34,076 bases of DNA from Candidatus Fermentibacteraceae bacterium. Its GTDB lineage: Bacteria; Fermentibacterota; Fermentibacteria; Fermentibacterales; JCC-6. Made by a program: the position numbers and the translations under genes. The stretch covers positions 1 through 34,076 of the forward strand of contig JAUVIS010000009.1 of the NCBI GenBank assembly GCA_030592635.1, written 5' to 3'. This document shows positions 8,651 to 15,523 of this stretch, one piece after another. Under the pieces are notes generated by a model that was not told where the DNA came from, did not search any database, and saw only the letters and a list, made by a program, of their open reading frames with translations. Each line of letters begins with the position of its first letter. Within the stretch, counting starts at the first letter, position 1.

Positions 8651-9574
8651 TTATGGGAAGTCAAAACCGAAATCCAGGTTAAAGTCACTCAGAATGAAAG
8701 CGCCGGTAAGGCTGTCAACAGCATCCGCCGAGAAAGTTCTGCCGTTCTCATCCGTGAGAACTACAAAGTCGATGGGGATATTATGACGGATATATACCCT
8801 GTCCCATGTGTTCAAAGGAGAGGAAGAACAGTCCAGGCCGTCCAGCAGAAAGCCATCAGAAGAAAATGCCTCAATCAGGACTATTTTACCCAGAGTGATG
8901 GAATTTACCACCCGGGAACCCGCGTGTGAATCCGAGTAACCGATTTCATCTCCACTGCTGAAGAACATTGGGGGTGTTATCTGATAAATACTGTCGGGAT
9001 AGGAAGTTGAAGAGGCTAAAGGAGTTGAAATGTTACCATCGGCATCAAAAGCTGTTACCTGTACTGAAGTGCCGGAATCAAGCCAGATCCGAAGGACTTC
9101 ATCGGGAAGAAGAACATTTCTTCGAAGAAGATTTATACCTGACAGCGAGTTATCGGACAGGAAAACTGCGGTGATCTGTACATCAGTGGAATTTCCGATG
9201 GCAACAGGATGGTCTCCGTAGATTCTCTCAAATACTCCGCCGAATTCCTTTCGGGCAAGGGTAATACTGATGGTATCAGCGTTTGTCGAGGCGGGATATC
9301 CAGTCAGACGGTAGATTGAGCCGTTCTCCGCCTCAAAGATCAACTTTCTCATGTAGACAAAGGGTACACTGACAGAAACGGTCTCTCCCGGCAGCAGTGG
9401 ATACTCAAGGTATGCCGTATGAAGAATATTTGAGCCCGGAATCAGGTAGTACACGCCGGTAATAGAATTGCCATCCAGCAGGTTTTCGATCGGAACATCA
9501 ACGCTGTCAGGATGGGTGAAGATGTGAAGAGTGCACATCAGATACAGGAAAGCAGAAAGCACAAAAACCTCCAT
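8651..9574 (-). CDS. Secreted/membrane-anchored protein with three degenerate lipoprotein-cluster-type repeats
   Basis: No named family recognised. 307 aa. A hydrophobic N-terminal segment (VFVLSAFLYLMCTLHIF) could be a signal peptide or anchor. YLMC is not a proper lipobox. The rest reads as three weak copies of the domain found at 13326-17668. Copy 1 (~30-106) has VYYLIPGS, LLPGETVSVSVP and AENGSIY. Copy 2 (~120-195) has VFLSDNS, LLPDEV and DADGNIS. Copy 3 (~220-305) has DRVYIRHNI and DENGRTF. The conserved Trp-Gly and DEDGD signatures are largely lost. ATG 9574 is the first Met after an in-frame stop eight codons upstream; the ribosome-binding site is weak. It probably forms an operon with the glycosyltransferase downstream. 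Confidence 0.72.
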   Translation of the reverse strand: MEVFVLSAFLYLMCTLHIFTHPDSVDVPIENLLDGNSITGVYYLIPGSNILHTAYLEYPLLPGETVSVSVPFVYMRKLIFEAENGSIYRLTGYPASTNADTISITLARKEFGGVFERIYGDHPVAIGNSTDVQITAVFLSDNSLSGINLLRRNVLLPDEVLRIWLDSGTSVQVTAFDADGNISTPLASSTSYPDSIYQITPPMFFSSGDEIGYSDSHAGSRVVNSITLGKIVLIEAFSSDGFLLDGLDCSSSPLNTWDRVYIRHNIPIDFVVLTDENGRTFSADAVDSLTGAFILSDFNLDFGFDFP

Positions 9575-9666
9575 TGCTGTTTTCAGTCGATACGCTGACT
9601 ATACACAGACGAAAGAACTGTGGAAAGACGCACACAGTCAGAATATCTCAGTATGTTTTTCTCTCC

Positions 9667-9696
9667 TTGCCCGGAAGATACAGGGAAATGTATATT
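9667..9696 (+). promoter_or_regulatory. Possible sigma-70 promoter for the methyltransferase gene
   Basis: ttgccc (4/6) and tatatt (5/6) separated by 18 nt. A start near 9703 would give a ~31-nt leader to the ATG at 9734. It lies in the divergent intergenic stretch 9575-9733, in which no other signal was recognised. A nearby perfect ttgaca (9695) has no matching -10. Confidence 0.3.
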
Positions 9697-9733
9697 GACA
9701 GGCTTCAGGCGGGATTTGTCGTGCACACACATC

Positions 9734-10510
9734 ATGATAAATCATCCGTTCTTTATCAGGGAAGGGCAGGTTGTGAAGTATTATCCACCAAGGTTTCTCT
9801 TCAGGCGATTTGAGCTGATCAGGAGAATTAAACCGGGTCGTAAATTCCTTGAGATAGGGCCCGGCTCCTTCAATCTTACCGGAGACCTCCTGAACAGGTT
9901 TTCCAGCGGTGTGCTTGTTGATTTCAATGAGGAAGTACAGGAAGCCTTCAGTCTTTTAAGTAAGGCTGAAAGATTAAAACTCTCCCTGGTAATCTCCGAT
10001 TTCAATTCATTCAGGAGTACAGAGTCTTTCAGCGCGATAATTGCCTGTGAGGTACTGGAGCACATCGAAGATGAAGCGGGGTTCCTGCGAAGCGTGCATG
10101 ATCTCCTTGAGAAACAGGGACAACTGTTTCTTTCCGTACCCGCGCGAAAGAAGTTCTGGTCCATTCATGATGAAGGTGTGGGGCATTTGCGAAGGTATGA
10201 GAAGAAAGAACTGAAAAAATTCCTTGAAGAACACGGATTCACTGATGTCAATGTAATATCCTACGGGTTTCCATTCGTAAATATCCTCAGATTACCGAGG
10301 ATACTTCTTGCAGGGAAACAACATGCTGAAAACAGCAGAATGACAGTGGAACAGCAGACAAAAGAAAGCGGATTGAGTCAGTACAGAGTAATGATGAACG
10401 CTCTCGGTCTGGTTTGTAACAAGTATACTATAGCTCCTCTTTCTCTTCTGGCGTCCCTTTTTAACAGATATGATTTTTCTAACGGGTACATAGTGATCGC
10501 TGAAAAATGA
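9734..10510 (+). CDS. Class I SAM-dependent methyltransferase
   Basis: Rossmann-fold methyltransferase (Methyltransf_11/23-like), soluble, substrate unknown. Motif I is FLEIGPGSFNLT, the acidic end of strand 2 is VLVDFNEE, and IIACEVLEHIEDE plus FLRSVHDLLEKQGQLFLSVP are the usual post-motif segments of ubiquinone/glycan-type methyltransferases. The ORF track extends to a GTG at 9620. The extra 38 residues look non-conserved, and the coding style improves from MINHPFF onward, so I place the start at ATG 9734 (258 aa); 9620 and 9653 remain possible. The neighbouring methyltransferase and glycosyltransferases suggest a role in modifying a surface glycan or its lipid carrier. Confidence 0.8.
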   Translation: MINHPFFIREGQVVKYYPPRFLFRRFELIRRIKPGRKFLEIGPGSFNLTGDLLNRFSSGVLVDFNEEVQEAFSLLSKAERLKLSLVISDFNSFRSTESFSAIIACEVLEHIEDEAGFLRSVHDLLEKQGQLFLSVPARKKFWSIHDEGVGHLRRYEKKELKKFLEEHGFTDVNVISYGFPFVNILRLPRILLAGKQHAENSRMTVEQQTKESGLSQYRVMMNALGLVCNKYTIAPLSLLASLFNRYDFSNGYIVIAEK

Positions 10511-10567
10511 GTTATCCGAGTTCTCTGAATTCCCCAGTCAGCAGGCCGGATGCGGAGAGGAGTTCCG

Positions 10568-11218
10568 ATGAGAAAAAACATTAAAGATTTCGCAGGTATA
10601 GTAAGCAGAACACTGCCGATCATTGAGCCGATCTATGAATTCGGTTCATTGCAGGTGCCCGGGCAGATCGGATTTGCAGATTTGCGCTCGCTGTTTCATG
10701 ACAGAGAATATGTCGGCTGTGATATGCAGGAAGGCCCGGGGGTTGATAAGTTGCTGAACTTGCACGCGATTGACCTTCCCTCCGAATCCGCTGGAGCAGT
10801 CCTGTGCTTTGACACTCTGGAACATGTGGAGTATCCCCGCAAAGCATTGAACGAGATTCATCGAATACTCAAGCCGGATGGAATAGCGGTAATCAGTTCT
10901 GTAATGAATTTCCCCATCCATGATTATCCGTATGATTACTGGCGGTTCACGCCTGAGGCGTTTAAATCACTCTTGAAACCCTTCACCGACTCCTTTGTCG
11001 GTTTTCAGGGAAGCAGACATTTTCCTCACACAGTAGTTGGAATCGGCTTCAAAGGCGACACATCCTCAATAACGCAGTTTGCTGAGAAATTCGATATCTG
11101 GCAGAAGAGTGACTGCAAATCTTTCAGGCAACTGGTTATCAAATTAACGCCACCGGTGTTTCTTCCCGTGATAGCAGGATTGTACAGAGCTGCAACCGGA
11201 CTAAGAAAGATCAATTGA
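10568..11218 (+). CDS. SAM-dependent methyltransferase (Methyltransf_11 type)
   Basis: Predicted small-molecule or glycan methyltransferase of 216 aa. Motif I is atypical (IYEFGSLQV rather than ExGxGxG). It is followed by YVGCDMQEGPGVD, the acidic ribose-binding strand, then AVLCFDTLEHVEYP and EIHRILKPDGIAVISSVM, which are clear Methyltransf_11 signatures. NFPIHDYPYDYWRFTPEAF is typical of methyltransferases found in polysaccharide loci. The track start at 10550 is replaced by ATG 10568 because gagaggag lies 5 nt upstream. It lies 57 nt after the previous methyltransferase. The 3' end converges on the glycosyltransferase with only 10 nt between stops. Confidence 0.82.
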   Translation: MRKNIKDFAGIVSRTLPIIEPIYEFGSLQVPGQIGFADLRSLFHDREYVGCDMQEGPGVDKLLNLHAIDLPSESAGAVLCFDTLEHVEYPRKALNEIHRILKPDGIAVISSVMNFPIHDYPYDYWRFTPEAFKSLLKPFTDSFVGFQGSRHFPHTVVGIGFKGDTSSITQFAEKFDIWQKSDCKSFRQLVIKLTPPVFLPVIAGLYRAATGLRKIN

Positions 11219-11222
11219 ACAT

Positions 11223-11252
11223 TTGACATCAATTACGAGTGACGCTCATAAT
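11223..11252 (+). promoter_or_regulatory. Possible antisense promoter at the 3' end of the glycosyltransferase gene
   Basis: Perfect -35 ttgaca and 5/6 -10 cataat with an 18-nt spacer on the + strand. It would fire antisense into the minus-strand glycosyltransferase gene. No + strand gene follows. It may be chance, but it is the best sigma-70-like match noticed by eye. Confidence 0.28.
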
Positions 11253-12323
11253 AGTATTCACTAATGGAATGACCAGTTGCCGGGGGCGCAGCACTTTACA
11301 ATACAGCTGATAAGATGAATCGGCCAGTTGTTCACGAAGATCAGGTGAGTTATACAACTCCGAGATTGCGTCAGCCAGTGATGATGCCGAGCCCATTTCG
11401 CAGAGGAATAAATTTTCACGGTGAGTAAAGAGTTCGCGAACTGCTTTGTTGTTTCCTGCTATTACCGGTTTTCTCATGGCAATCATTTCGTACAGTTTAC
11501 CCGCTATTACATTTCCGGCTTTTGGAATCAGTGAGTAGTGTCCTCCCAGGCAAATGTCGGATTCAGCTATCTCGGTAATAACCTGCTCTCTCGGAATGCG
11601 GCCCAGGAATGTAATGTTATCAGTATGTTCATCAATTGTGCGTTGTCTGATTTTGTCCAGTATCCGGCTGGAACCTGCTATTCTGAGATGAACAGGCAGA
11701 TCAGTAACGAGTTTCATCGCGTCAATTATTACTTCCAGGCCCTGAAGCGGGATACCCGAACCGACCCAGAAAAGAGATGTTGTGGAAGCTGAGTGAGTCC
11801 GGGGTTGTCCGGATGGATGAAAAAGACTGTTTTCGCAGGAGATATAGATCGGTATAAATTTCTCTCTTGGAAGAGAGAAGGTTTTAGAGAAGTAATCAGC
11901 GTGTGTCTTCGTATCAATCAGAATTTTATCCGCAAGCATGCAGTTGTATCTGTCAATCTGAAAAAGCAGTTTTCCCAGAAGTGAATCAGGTCTGCATTTC
12001 TGACGCTCTTCGCAATAACTCTGCCATATGGAGATGTGTGCATCGTAGATAATGGGTTTGCGAGTTAACATTCTCAGAACAGGGAAGATTTCCCAGCACC
12101 TGAAATTTGCAATAACTACATCCGAGTGTCTGATTGCTTTGAGGAAACAGAGTATGGCCCTGGGGTATCTAAGCCATGAGCGTTCGTTTACAATGCAGGG
12201 TACTATTACCAGTTCATGCTGAGACAGACCCTCCAGCAGTGTTTGAGAACGAATGTAATCTGTGTAGTAAGACTGGAAAAAGCAAACTCCGGGAGAAGAA
12301 CTATTGTATTTCGTCCTGACCAT
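11229..12323 (-). CDS. GT4-family glycosyltransferase
   Basis: GT-B fold, retaining glycosyltransferase (Glyco_trans_1/GT4), cytoplasmic or membrane-peripheral, probably nucleotide-sugar dependent. The C-terminal half carries the family signatures: LFWVGSGIPLQGLEVIIDAM, VHLRIAG, NITFLGRIPREQV and KLYEMIAMRKPVIAGN, where the donor-binding Glu lies. The N-terminal half is a variable acceptor domain. The start is moved from 12371 to ATG 12323 (364 aa) because agga precedes it by 6 nt, while the upstream Met codons lack a ribosome-binding site. The acceptor sugar is unknown. The surrounding methyltransferases and GT-C enzyme suggest a surface glycan. Confidence 0.82.
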   Translation of the reverse strand: MVRTKYNSSSPGVCFFQSYYTDYIRSQTLLEGLSQHELVIVPCIVNERSWLRYPRAILCFLKAIRHSDVVIANFRCWEIFPVLRMLTRKPIIYDAHISIWQSYCEERQKCRPDSLLGKLLFQIDRYNCMLADKILIDTKTHADYFSKTFSLPREKFIPIYISCENSLFHPSGQPRTHSASTTSLFWVGSGIPLQGLEVIIDAMKLVTDLPVHLRIAGSSRILDKIRQRTIDEHTDNITFLGRIPREQVITEIAESDICLGGHYSLIPKAGNVIAGKLYEMIAMRKPVIAGNNKAVRELFTHRENLFLCEMGSASSLADAISELYNSPDLREQLADSSYQLYCKVLRPRQLVIPLVNTIMSVTRN

Positions 12324-12373
12324 TTGTTTTCCTGACATGAGTTTATACACGAATGAAAACCGGAACCACACAC

Positions 12374-12407
12374 ATTATATATTACATACAATTGCGGGAG
12401 AGCAATT
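12374..12407 (-). promoter_or_regulatory. -10 element and inverted repeat upstream of the glycosyltransferase
   Basis: The minus strand carries a perfect tataat (12379 to 12374), placed to start transcription ~44 nt before the glycosyltransferase ATG. No recognisable -35 is present. Just upstream is the perfect inverted repeat aattgc/gcaatt (12390-12407, 6-nt loop), which covers the -35 position and could be an activator or repressor site. The intergenic region also serves the divergent histidine kinase gene. Confidence 0.4.
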
Positions 12408-12459
12408 ACCACTCAGCTGAATCTCAGAGAACCGCGGTCGGGAAGAAAGGGAACTGCTG

Positions 12460-13293
12460 ATGAAACACGAGCCGTGGGAACTGGTAAAGAGGGCGCAGGA
12501 AATACTGCATCAGGCAGGGGAAGAATGCGTCTGTAATACGGGAATGATGGGGGAACTGGCCAGGATCACAGACGACCTGGAGAACGCTCTGAGCGGGGAT
12601 GAGCCCGGCGCGGGAGAGGTTCTGAGCATACTGGGGCATGAGCTCAAGTCACCGATAGCTGCCATCGTGACTCTTCTGCATGCTGTTGAGGCAGGGTATG
12701 TGAAGAATCCCGTGAATTCCATGAGGATGGTTGGCAGAGCCAGGAAGAGGGCGGAGGAGCTGGTGCCTCTGATTAACGACATTATGCTTCTGGGGAATTT
12801 ATCAGGTGACACTTCGCAGCTTGATGAAAAGGTAAGCATGCTGGCCGTATGCCGGAGTGTACACGAGCTTATGGAGCTGATGTTTCAGGAGGAAGGAATC
12901 TGCTTTGAGTTTTCTTTTCCTGAGGATGAGCCGTTTTTCCCTGTACTGGGAAGGGAGAGCTTTCTGCGCCGGGTAGTACAGAATCTCTGTGTTAATGCAT
13001 TCAAGTACAACAGGAGAGGGGGATGCATATATCTGAGAGTGTTTGGTGAAGGCTCTTCAGTGGTGGTAGAGGTTGAAGATACAGGAATGGGCATACCCGC
13101 TGAGGATCTGCCGCATGTATTCGCGTTTCTTTACAGAGGCAGGCAGGCAAAACGGAATCCCGACGGAGGACTCGGGCTGGGGTTGTCCATGGTCAGGCAG
13201 ATAGTTGAGGTACACGGCGGAACCATTACTGCTGAGAGTGAGGAGGGAAAGGGAACGATAATGACCGTTCGCCTTCCTTTCTGCGCCGGTTGA
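12460..13293 (+). CDS. Soluble orphan sensor histidine kinase
   Basis: Cytoplasmic histidine kinase of 277 aa without membrane segments. A short N-terminal helical region (~1-50) is followed by HisKA with the H box ILGHELKSPIAAIVTLL (His60) and HATPase_c with N box NLCVNAFKYNRRGG, G1 EDTGMGIPAEDLP, F box HVFAFLYRGRQA and G2 GLGLGLSMVRQIVEVHGG. The last blocks are typical of EnvZ/PhoR-like kinases. No response regulator is adjacent, so its partner is encoded elsewhere. No PAS, GAF or HAMP sensor domain is apparent, so it may be controlled by a protein partner. Convergent with the lipoprotein cluster. Confidence 0.9.
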   Translation: MKHEPWELVKRAQEILHQAGEECVCNTGMMGELARITDDLENALSGDEPGAGEVLSILGHELKSPIAAIVTLLHAVEAGYVKNPVNSMRMVGRARKRAEELVPLINDIMLLGNLSGDTSQLDEKVSMLAVCRSVHELMELMFQEEGICFEFSFPEDEPFFPVLGRESFLRRVVQNLCVNAFKYNRRGGCIYLRVFGEGSSVVVEVEDTGMGIPAEDLPHVFAFLYRGRQAKRNPDGGLGLGLSMVRQIVEVHGGTITAESEEGKGTIMTVRLPFCAG

Positions 13294-13325
13294 AAGTGAA
13301 GTGAACCTCTTCACAGCGGTCAGCC

Positions 13326-13976
13326 TCAACCTCCTGAATCAATATCGCATAAGCTGACATCCCAGGTGTAACCGTCACTCTCTACAACAACACCCCATCT
13401 GGTGTAGGTGTCGCCGTCCTCGTCTTCAATGTAAATATCATAGGTGTTTGATTGAACATAGGCTGTATAGGAGTCGCCCTGGTAGAGGATTTCTTCGCCC
13501 AGATGATTATCGCCCCAGCCATCGCCGTCGGAGGGTGATATCCAGACTCCGTAAACATCCCAGCTGCCGAGGTTATTGGTGATGGTGATGGGGCACTGAC
13601 CGGCATTCTGAAGATTTGTCACGGATGAGGGCGAGCCTGTTTCATCAATGCTCTCCATGGTGACTGTCCATTCAAAGCCGTCTGCTCCTATCCGTATCTC
13701 ACGCAGTGTGTAGGTGTCTCCATCCTCGTCCATGACTTGCAGATCGTAGACACCCGGCTGCACCATTACCTCGGCAACTTTGCCCGGTTGCAGCACATCA
13801 GTACCGGGGAGATGGTTGGAGCCCCATACATCATCGGTGCCTCTGCTGATGTACACGCAGTGAATATCGTAGTGCTCAAGTCCGTTGGTGACCGTCAGAG
13901 GAACCTTCTCCAGACAGCCGGTTGAGAAGAGAATAATCGCTGAAGTGAGTATGCCGAAAAGTGTTTTTCTGTTCAA
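13326..13976 (-). CDS. Lipoprotein with two repeat domains (cluster gene 1)
   Basis: Predicted outer-membrane or periplasmic lipoprotein of unknown function. The signal peptide MNRKTLFGILTSAIILFSTGC ends in a lipobox. I choose the TTG at 13976 rather than the track's GTG at 13982: the aaggagg ribosome-binding site is 8 nt from the TTG but only 2 nt from the GTG. Two ~85-residue repeats follow, roughly residues 25-112 (VTNGLEHYDI, WGSNHLPG, LQPGK, VYDLQVMDEDGDTYT) and 128-214 (ITNNLGSWDV, ISPSDGDGWGDNHLG, NTYDIYIEDEDGDTYTRW, YTWDVSLCDID). The second copy is close to the cluster consensus. Confidence 0.85.
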   Translation of the reverse strand: MNRKTLFGILTSAIILFSTGCLEKVPLTVTNGLEHYDIHCVYISRGTDDVWGSNHLPGTDVLQPGKVAEVMVQPGVYDLQVMDEDGDTYTLREIRIGADGFEWTVTMESIDETGSPSSVTNLQNAGQCPITITNNLGSWDVYGVWISPSDGDGWGDNHLGEEILYQGDSYTAYVQSNTYDIYIEDEDGDTYTRWGVVVESDGYTWDVSLCDIDSGG

Positions 13977-14040
13977 GAACACAACCTCCTTTTCGTTGTA
14001 ATACCTTCGGGGCTGTTTCTGTATTCCATATCAGTTCTGA

Positions 14041-14370
14041 TCAGTCAATATCTGCGGATACCACCTCCCAGAGGTAATCGTCTTCCTTGATTTCCCTGTC
14101 CCATATTGTGTATGTGTTTCCGCGGTCATCCACGGCCTGCACATCGTAGGTGTCAGGAAGAACTGTTACTTCCAGGGATTCTCCGGGCAGAAGTTTTTTC
14201 CATTCAGGGAGAGAGTTTATTCCCCATTCATCCTCAGAACTGCTGCTGACATATATGTACTCTATGCTTTTATTTTCCAGGCCATTGGTGATGATGATTC
14301 TTGCGGGATCAAAGCATCCCGCCGGCAGGAGAAGCAGAAGCAGTATTACTGCCGGATATAGCTTACCCAT
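14041..14370 (-). CDS. Lipoprotein with one repeat domain (cluster gene 2)
   Basis: Small lipoprotein of 109 aa: signal peptide MGKLYPAVILLLLLLPAGC with a clear lipobox, then a single repeat domain (IIITNGLENKSI, YIYVSSSSEDEWGINSL, LLPGESLEVTV, DTYDVQAVDDRGNTYTIW, YLWEV). The acidic loop is altered to DDRGNTY. The start has an aagga ribosome-binding site. A strong intrinsic terminator lies only 21 nt upstream of the start on this strand, which leaves no room for a separate promoter (see findings). Function unknown. Confidence 0.85.
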   Translation of the reverse strand: MGKLYPAVILLLLLLPAGCFDPARIIITNGLENKSIEYIYVSSSSEDEWGINSLPEWKKLLPGESLEVTVLPDTYDVQAVDDRGNTYTIWDREIKEDDYLWEVVSADID

Positions 14371-14391
14371 GGGATTCCTTTCACTGACAAT

Positions 14392-14425
14392 AAAAACAGG
14401 GGGCGGATCAACGCCCCCCGTTTTT
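14392..14425. terminator. Rho-independent terminator after cluster gene 3 / leader of gene 2
   Basis: 14-bp stem aaaaacagggggcg/cgccccccgttttt with one mismatch and a 6-nt loop. It is GC-rich with a U-tract on both strands. On the minus strand it lies 28 nt beyond the stop of the three-repeat lipoprotein and 21 nt before the start of the next one. Confidence 0.88.
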
Positions 14426-14453
14426 ATAAGATCAGGATACCAGAGACATCAGT

Positions 14454-15392
14454 CTATGAGTCTATGTCGGAAAGTTCAACATCCCAGTAGAAGCCGTCTT
14501 CGTGTACATCAATACCCCACAGGGTGTATGTGTCGCCTTCATTGTCTTCCACCTTGAAGTCATAGGTGTTGCCGGCAGGCACATTGAAGGTGAATTCCTC
14601 ACCAGGCTCAAGAAGCTCGGTACCCAGACGATCCTCGCCCCATGGTCCGTCGCTGGGATCACCATAGATGTACCAGATTGTCCAGTCGCCAAGCCCGTTG
14701 TGGATAGTTACGCGTGCGTCGCCCTCGTCATTGCTGACGACGCCTGAGTTGTCCATGTCGGAAAGATCGACTTCCCAGACGAAGCCGTCATCGCCAACCC
14801 ACTCATCCCAGAGAATGTATTCATCATCGTCTTCGTCAATACACCTGAAATCGTAGAAGTCGCCGGATGTTACTTCAAATGTTATGGACTCGCCCGGTTC
14901 AAGGAGTTCGGAACCGAAGCGATCCTCGCCCCATCCATCGTCCTCGGAGAGACTGCAGTATCCGTACCAGAGAGTCCAGCTTCCCAGACCGTTTTCGATA
15001 GTAACGGATACTTCCTCGCCGTCGGTATTCCAGTCACCGTCTTCAAGAGTGACTTCCCATTCGTATCCGTGCCCGTCAATTTCAACTTCCCAGAGGGTGT
15101 AGGAATCGCCATCTTCATCAATAACCATGATGTCGTATGTGCCTTCTTCGTCAAGAACGATTGTGACTTCGTCACCGGCTTCAAGAACAGCATCGATACG
15201 GTTCTCGCCCCACGGACCGTCTGAAGGATCAATCATGATCTCTTCAATATTCCAGCCACCGAGTTCGTTAATGATAACAACTTCGATATCAACTTCTTCC
15301 GGTGCGTCAGCTACAGGTGCCTCACCGCTGCCGCATGCAAAGAAAAGTACCGGCAAAGCCAGAAGTGCCATCAGCAGATAAATCCTTTTCAT
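14454..15392 (-). CDS. Acidic lipoprotein with three repeat domains (cluster gene 3)
   Basis: Very acidic secreted lipoprotein of 312 aa. The signal peptide MKRIYLLMALLALPVLFFAC is followed by a short linker (GSGEAPVADAPEEVD) that would space the domains from the membrane. Three repeats lie at roughly residues 36-124, 130-218 and 228-311; the third is the closest to consensus (WGEDRLGTELLEPGE, EGDTYTLW, YWDVELSDID). I prefer the second of two adjacent ATG codons (15392), which gives better spacing to aaggaga. It appears to have its own promoter (15443-15471) and a palindromic operator candidate, and it ends at a strong terminator. No enzyme motif is visible; an extracellular binding or structural role is a guess. 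Confidence 0.87.
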   Translation of the reverse strand: MKRIYLLMALLALPVLFFACGSGEAPVADAPEEVDIEVVIINELGGWNIEEIMIDPSDGPWGENRIDAVLEAGDEVTIVLDEEGTYDIMVIDEDGDSYTLWEVEIDGHGYEWEVTLEDGDWNTDGEEVSVTIENGLGSWTLWYGYCSLSEDDGWGEDRFGSELLEPGESITFEVTSGDFYDFRCIDEDDDEYILWDEWVGDDGFVWEVDLSDMDNSGVVSNDEGDARVTIHNGLGDWTIWYIYGDPSDGPWGEDRLGTELLEPGEEFTFNVPAGNTYDFKVEDNEGDTYTLWGIDVHEDGFYWDVELSDIDS

Positions 15393-15416
15393 CATCTCTC
15401 CTTCTATCGGTTTTTA

Positions 15417-15433
15417 GATTCGGACTCCGAATC
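15417..15433. promoter_or_regulatory. Perfect 17-nt palindrome, candidate operator
   Basis: gattcggactccgaatc: two perfect 8-nt arms around a single central base, in the 5' leader of the three-repeat lipoprotein gene. It falls immediately downstream of the predicted transcription start. The one-base centre suits a dimeric DNA-binding protein better than an RNA hairpin. Confidence 0.55.
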
Positions 15434-15442
15434 GAACGAGTG

Positions 15443-15471
15443 AAAATAAGTTAACATGGCCGCAGAGTAAA
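15443..15471 (-). promoter_or_regulatory. Candidate sigma-70 promoter for cluster gene 3
   Basis: On the minus strand, tttact (4/6) and tatttt (4/6) are separated by 17 nt. The predicted start is near 15436, just before the palindrome at 15417-15433 and after the terminator at 15480-15508. The match is modest but the placement is coherent. Confidence 0.38.
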
Positions 15472-15479
15472 GAGTACAG

Positions 15480-15508
15480 AAAAGGGGGCTGTTGAACAGC
15501 CCCCTTTT
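15480..15508. terminator. Rho-independent terminator after cluster gene 4
   Basis: Near-perfect inverted repeat aaaagggggctg/cagccccctttt with a 5-nt loop (ttgaa) and U-rich ends on both strands, 15 nt beyond the stop of the single-repeat lipoprotein on the minus strand. Confidence 0.85.
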
Positions 15509-15523
15509 ACAGTTAACTGTGTG

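Noticed and set aside
9695-9723. TTGACA at 9695 as the -35 of the methyltransferase promoter
   Set aside because: No -10-like hexamer occurs 16-18 nt downstream; the alternative ttgccc/tatatt pair is better.
13296-13314. Hairpin between the histidine kinase and the lipoprotein cluster as a terminator
   Set aside because: Only a 5-6 bp stem (gtgaag/cttcac) and no U-tract on either strand; too weak to call.
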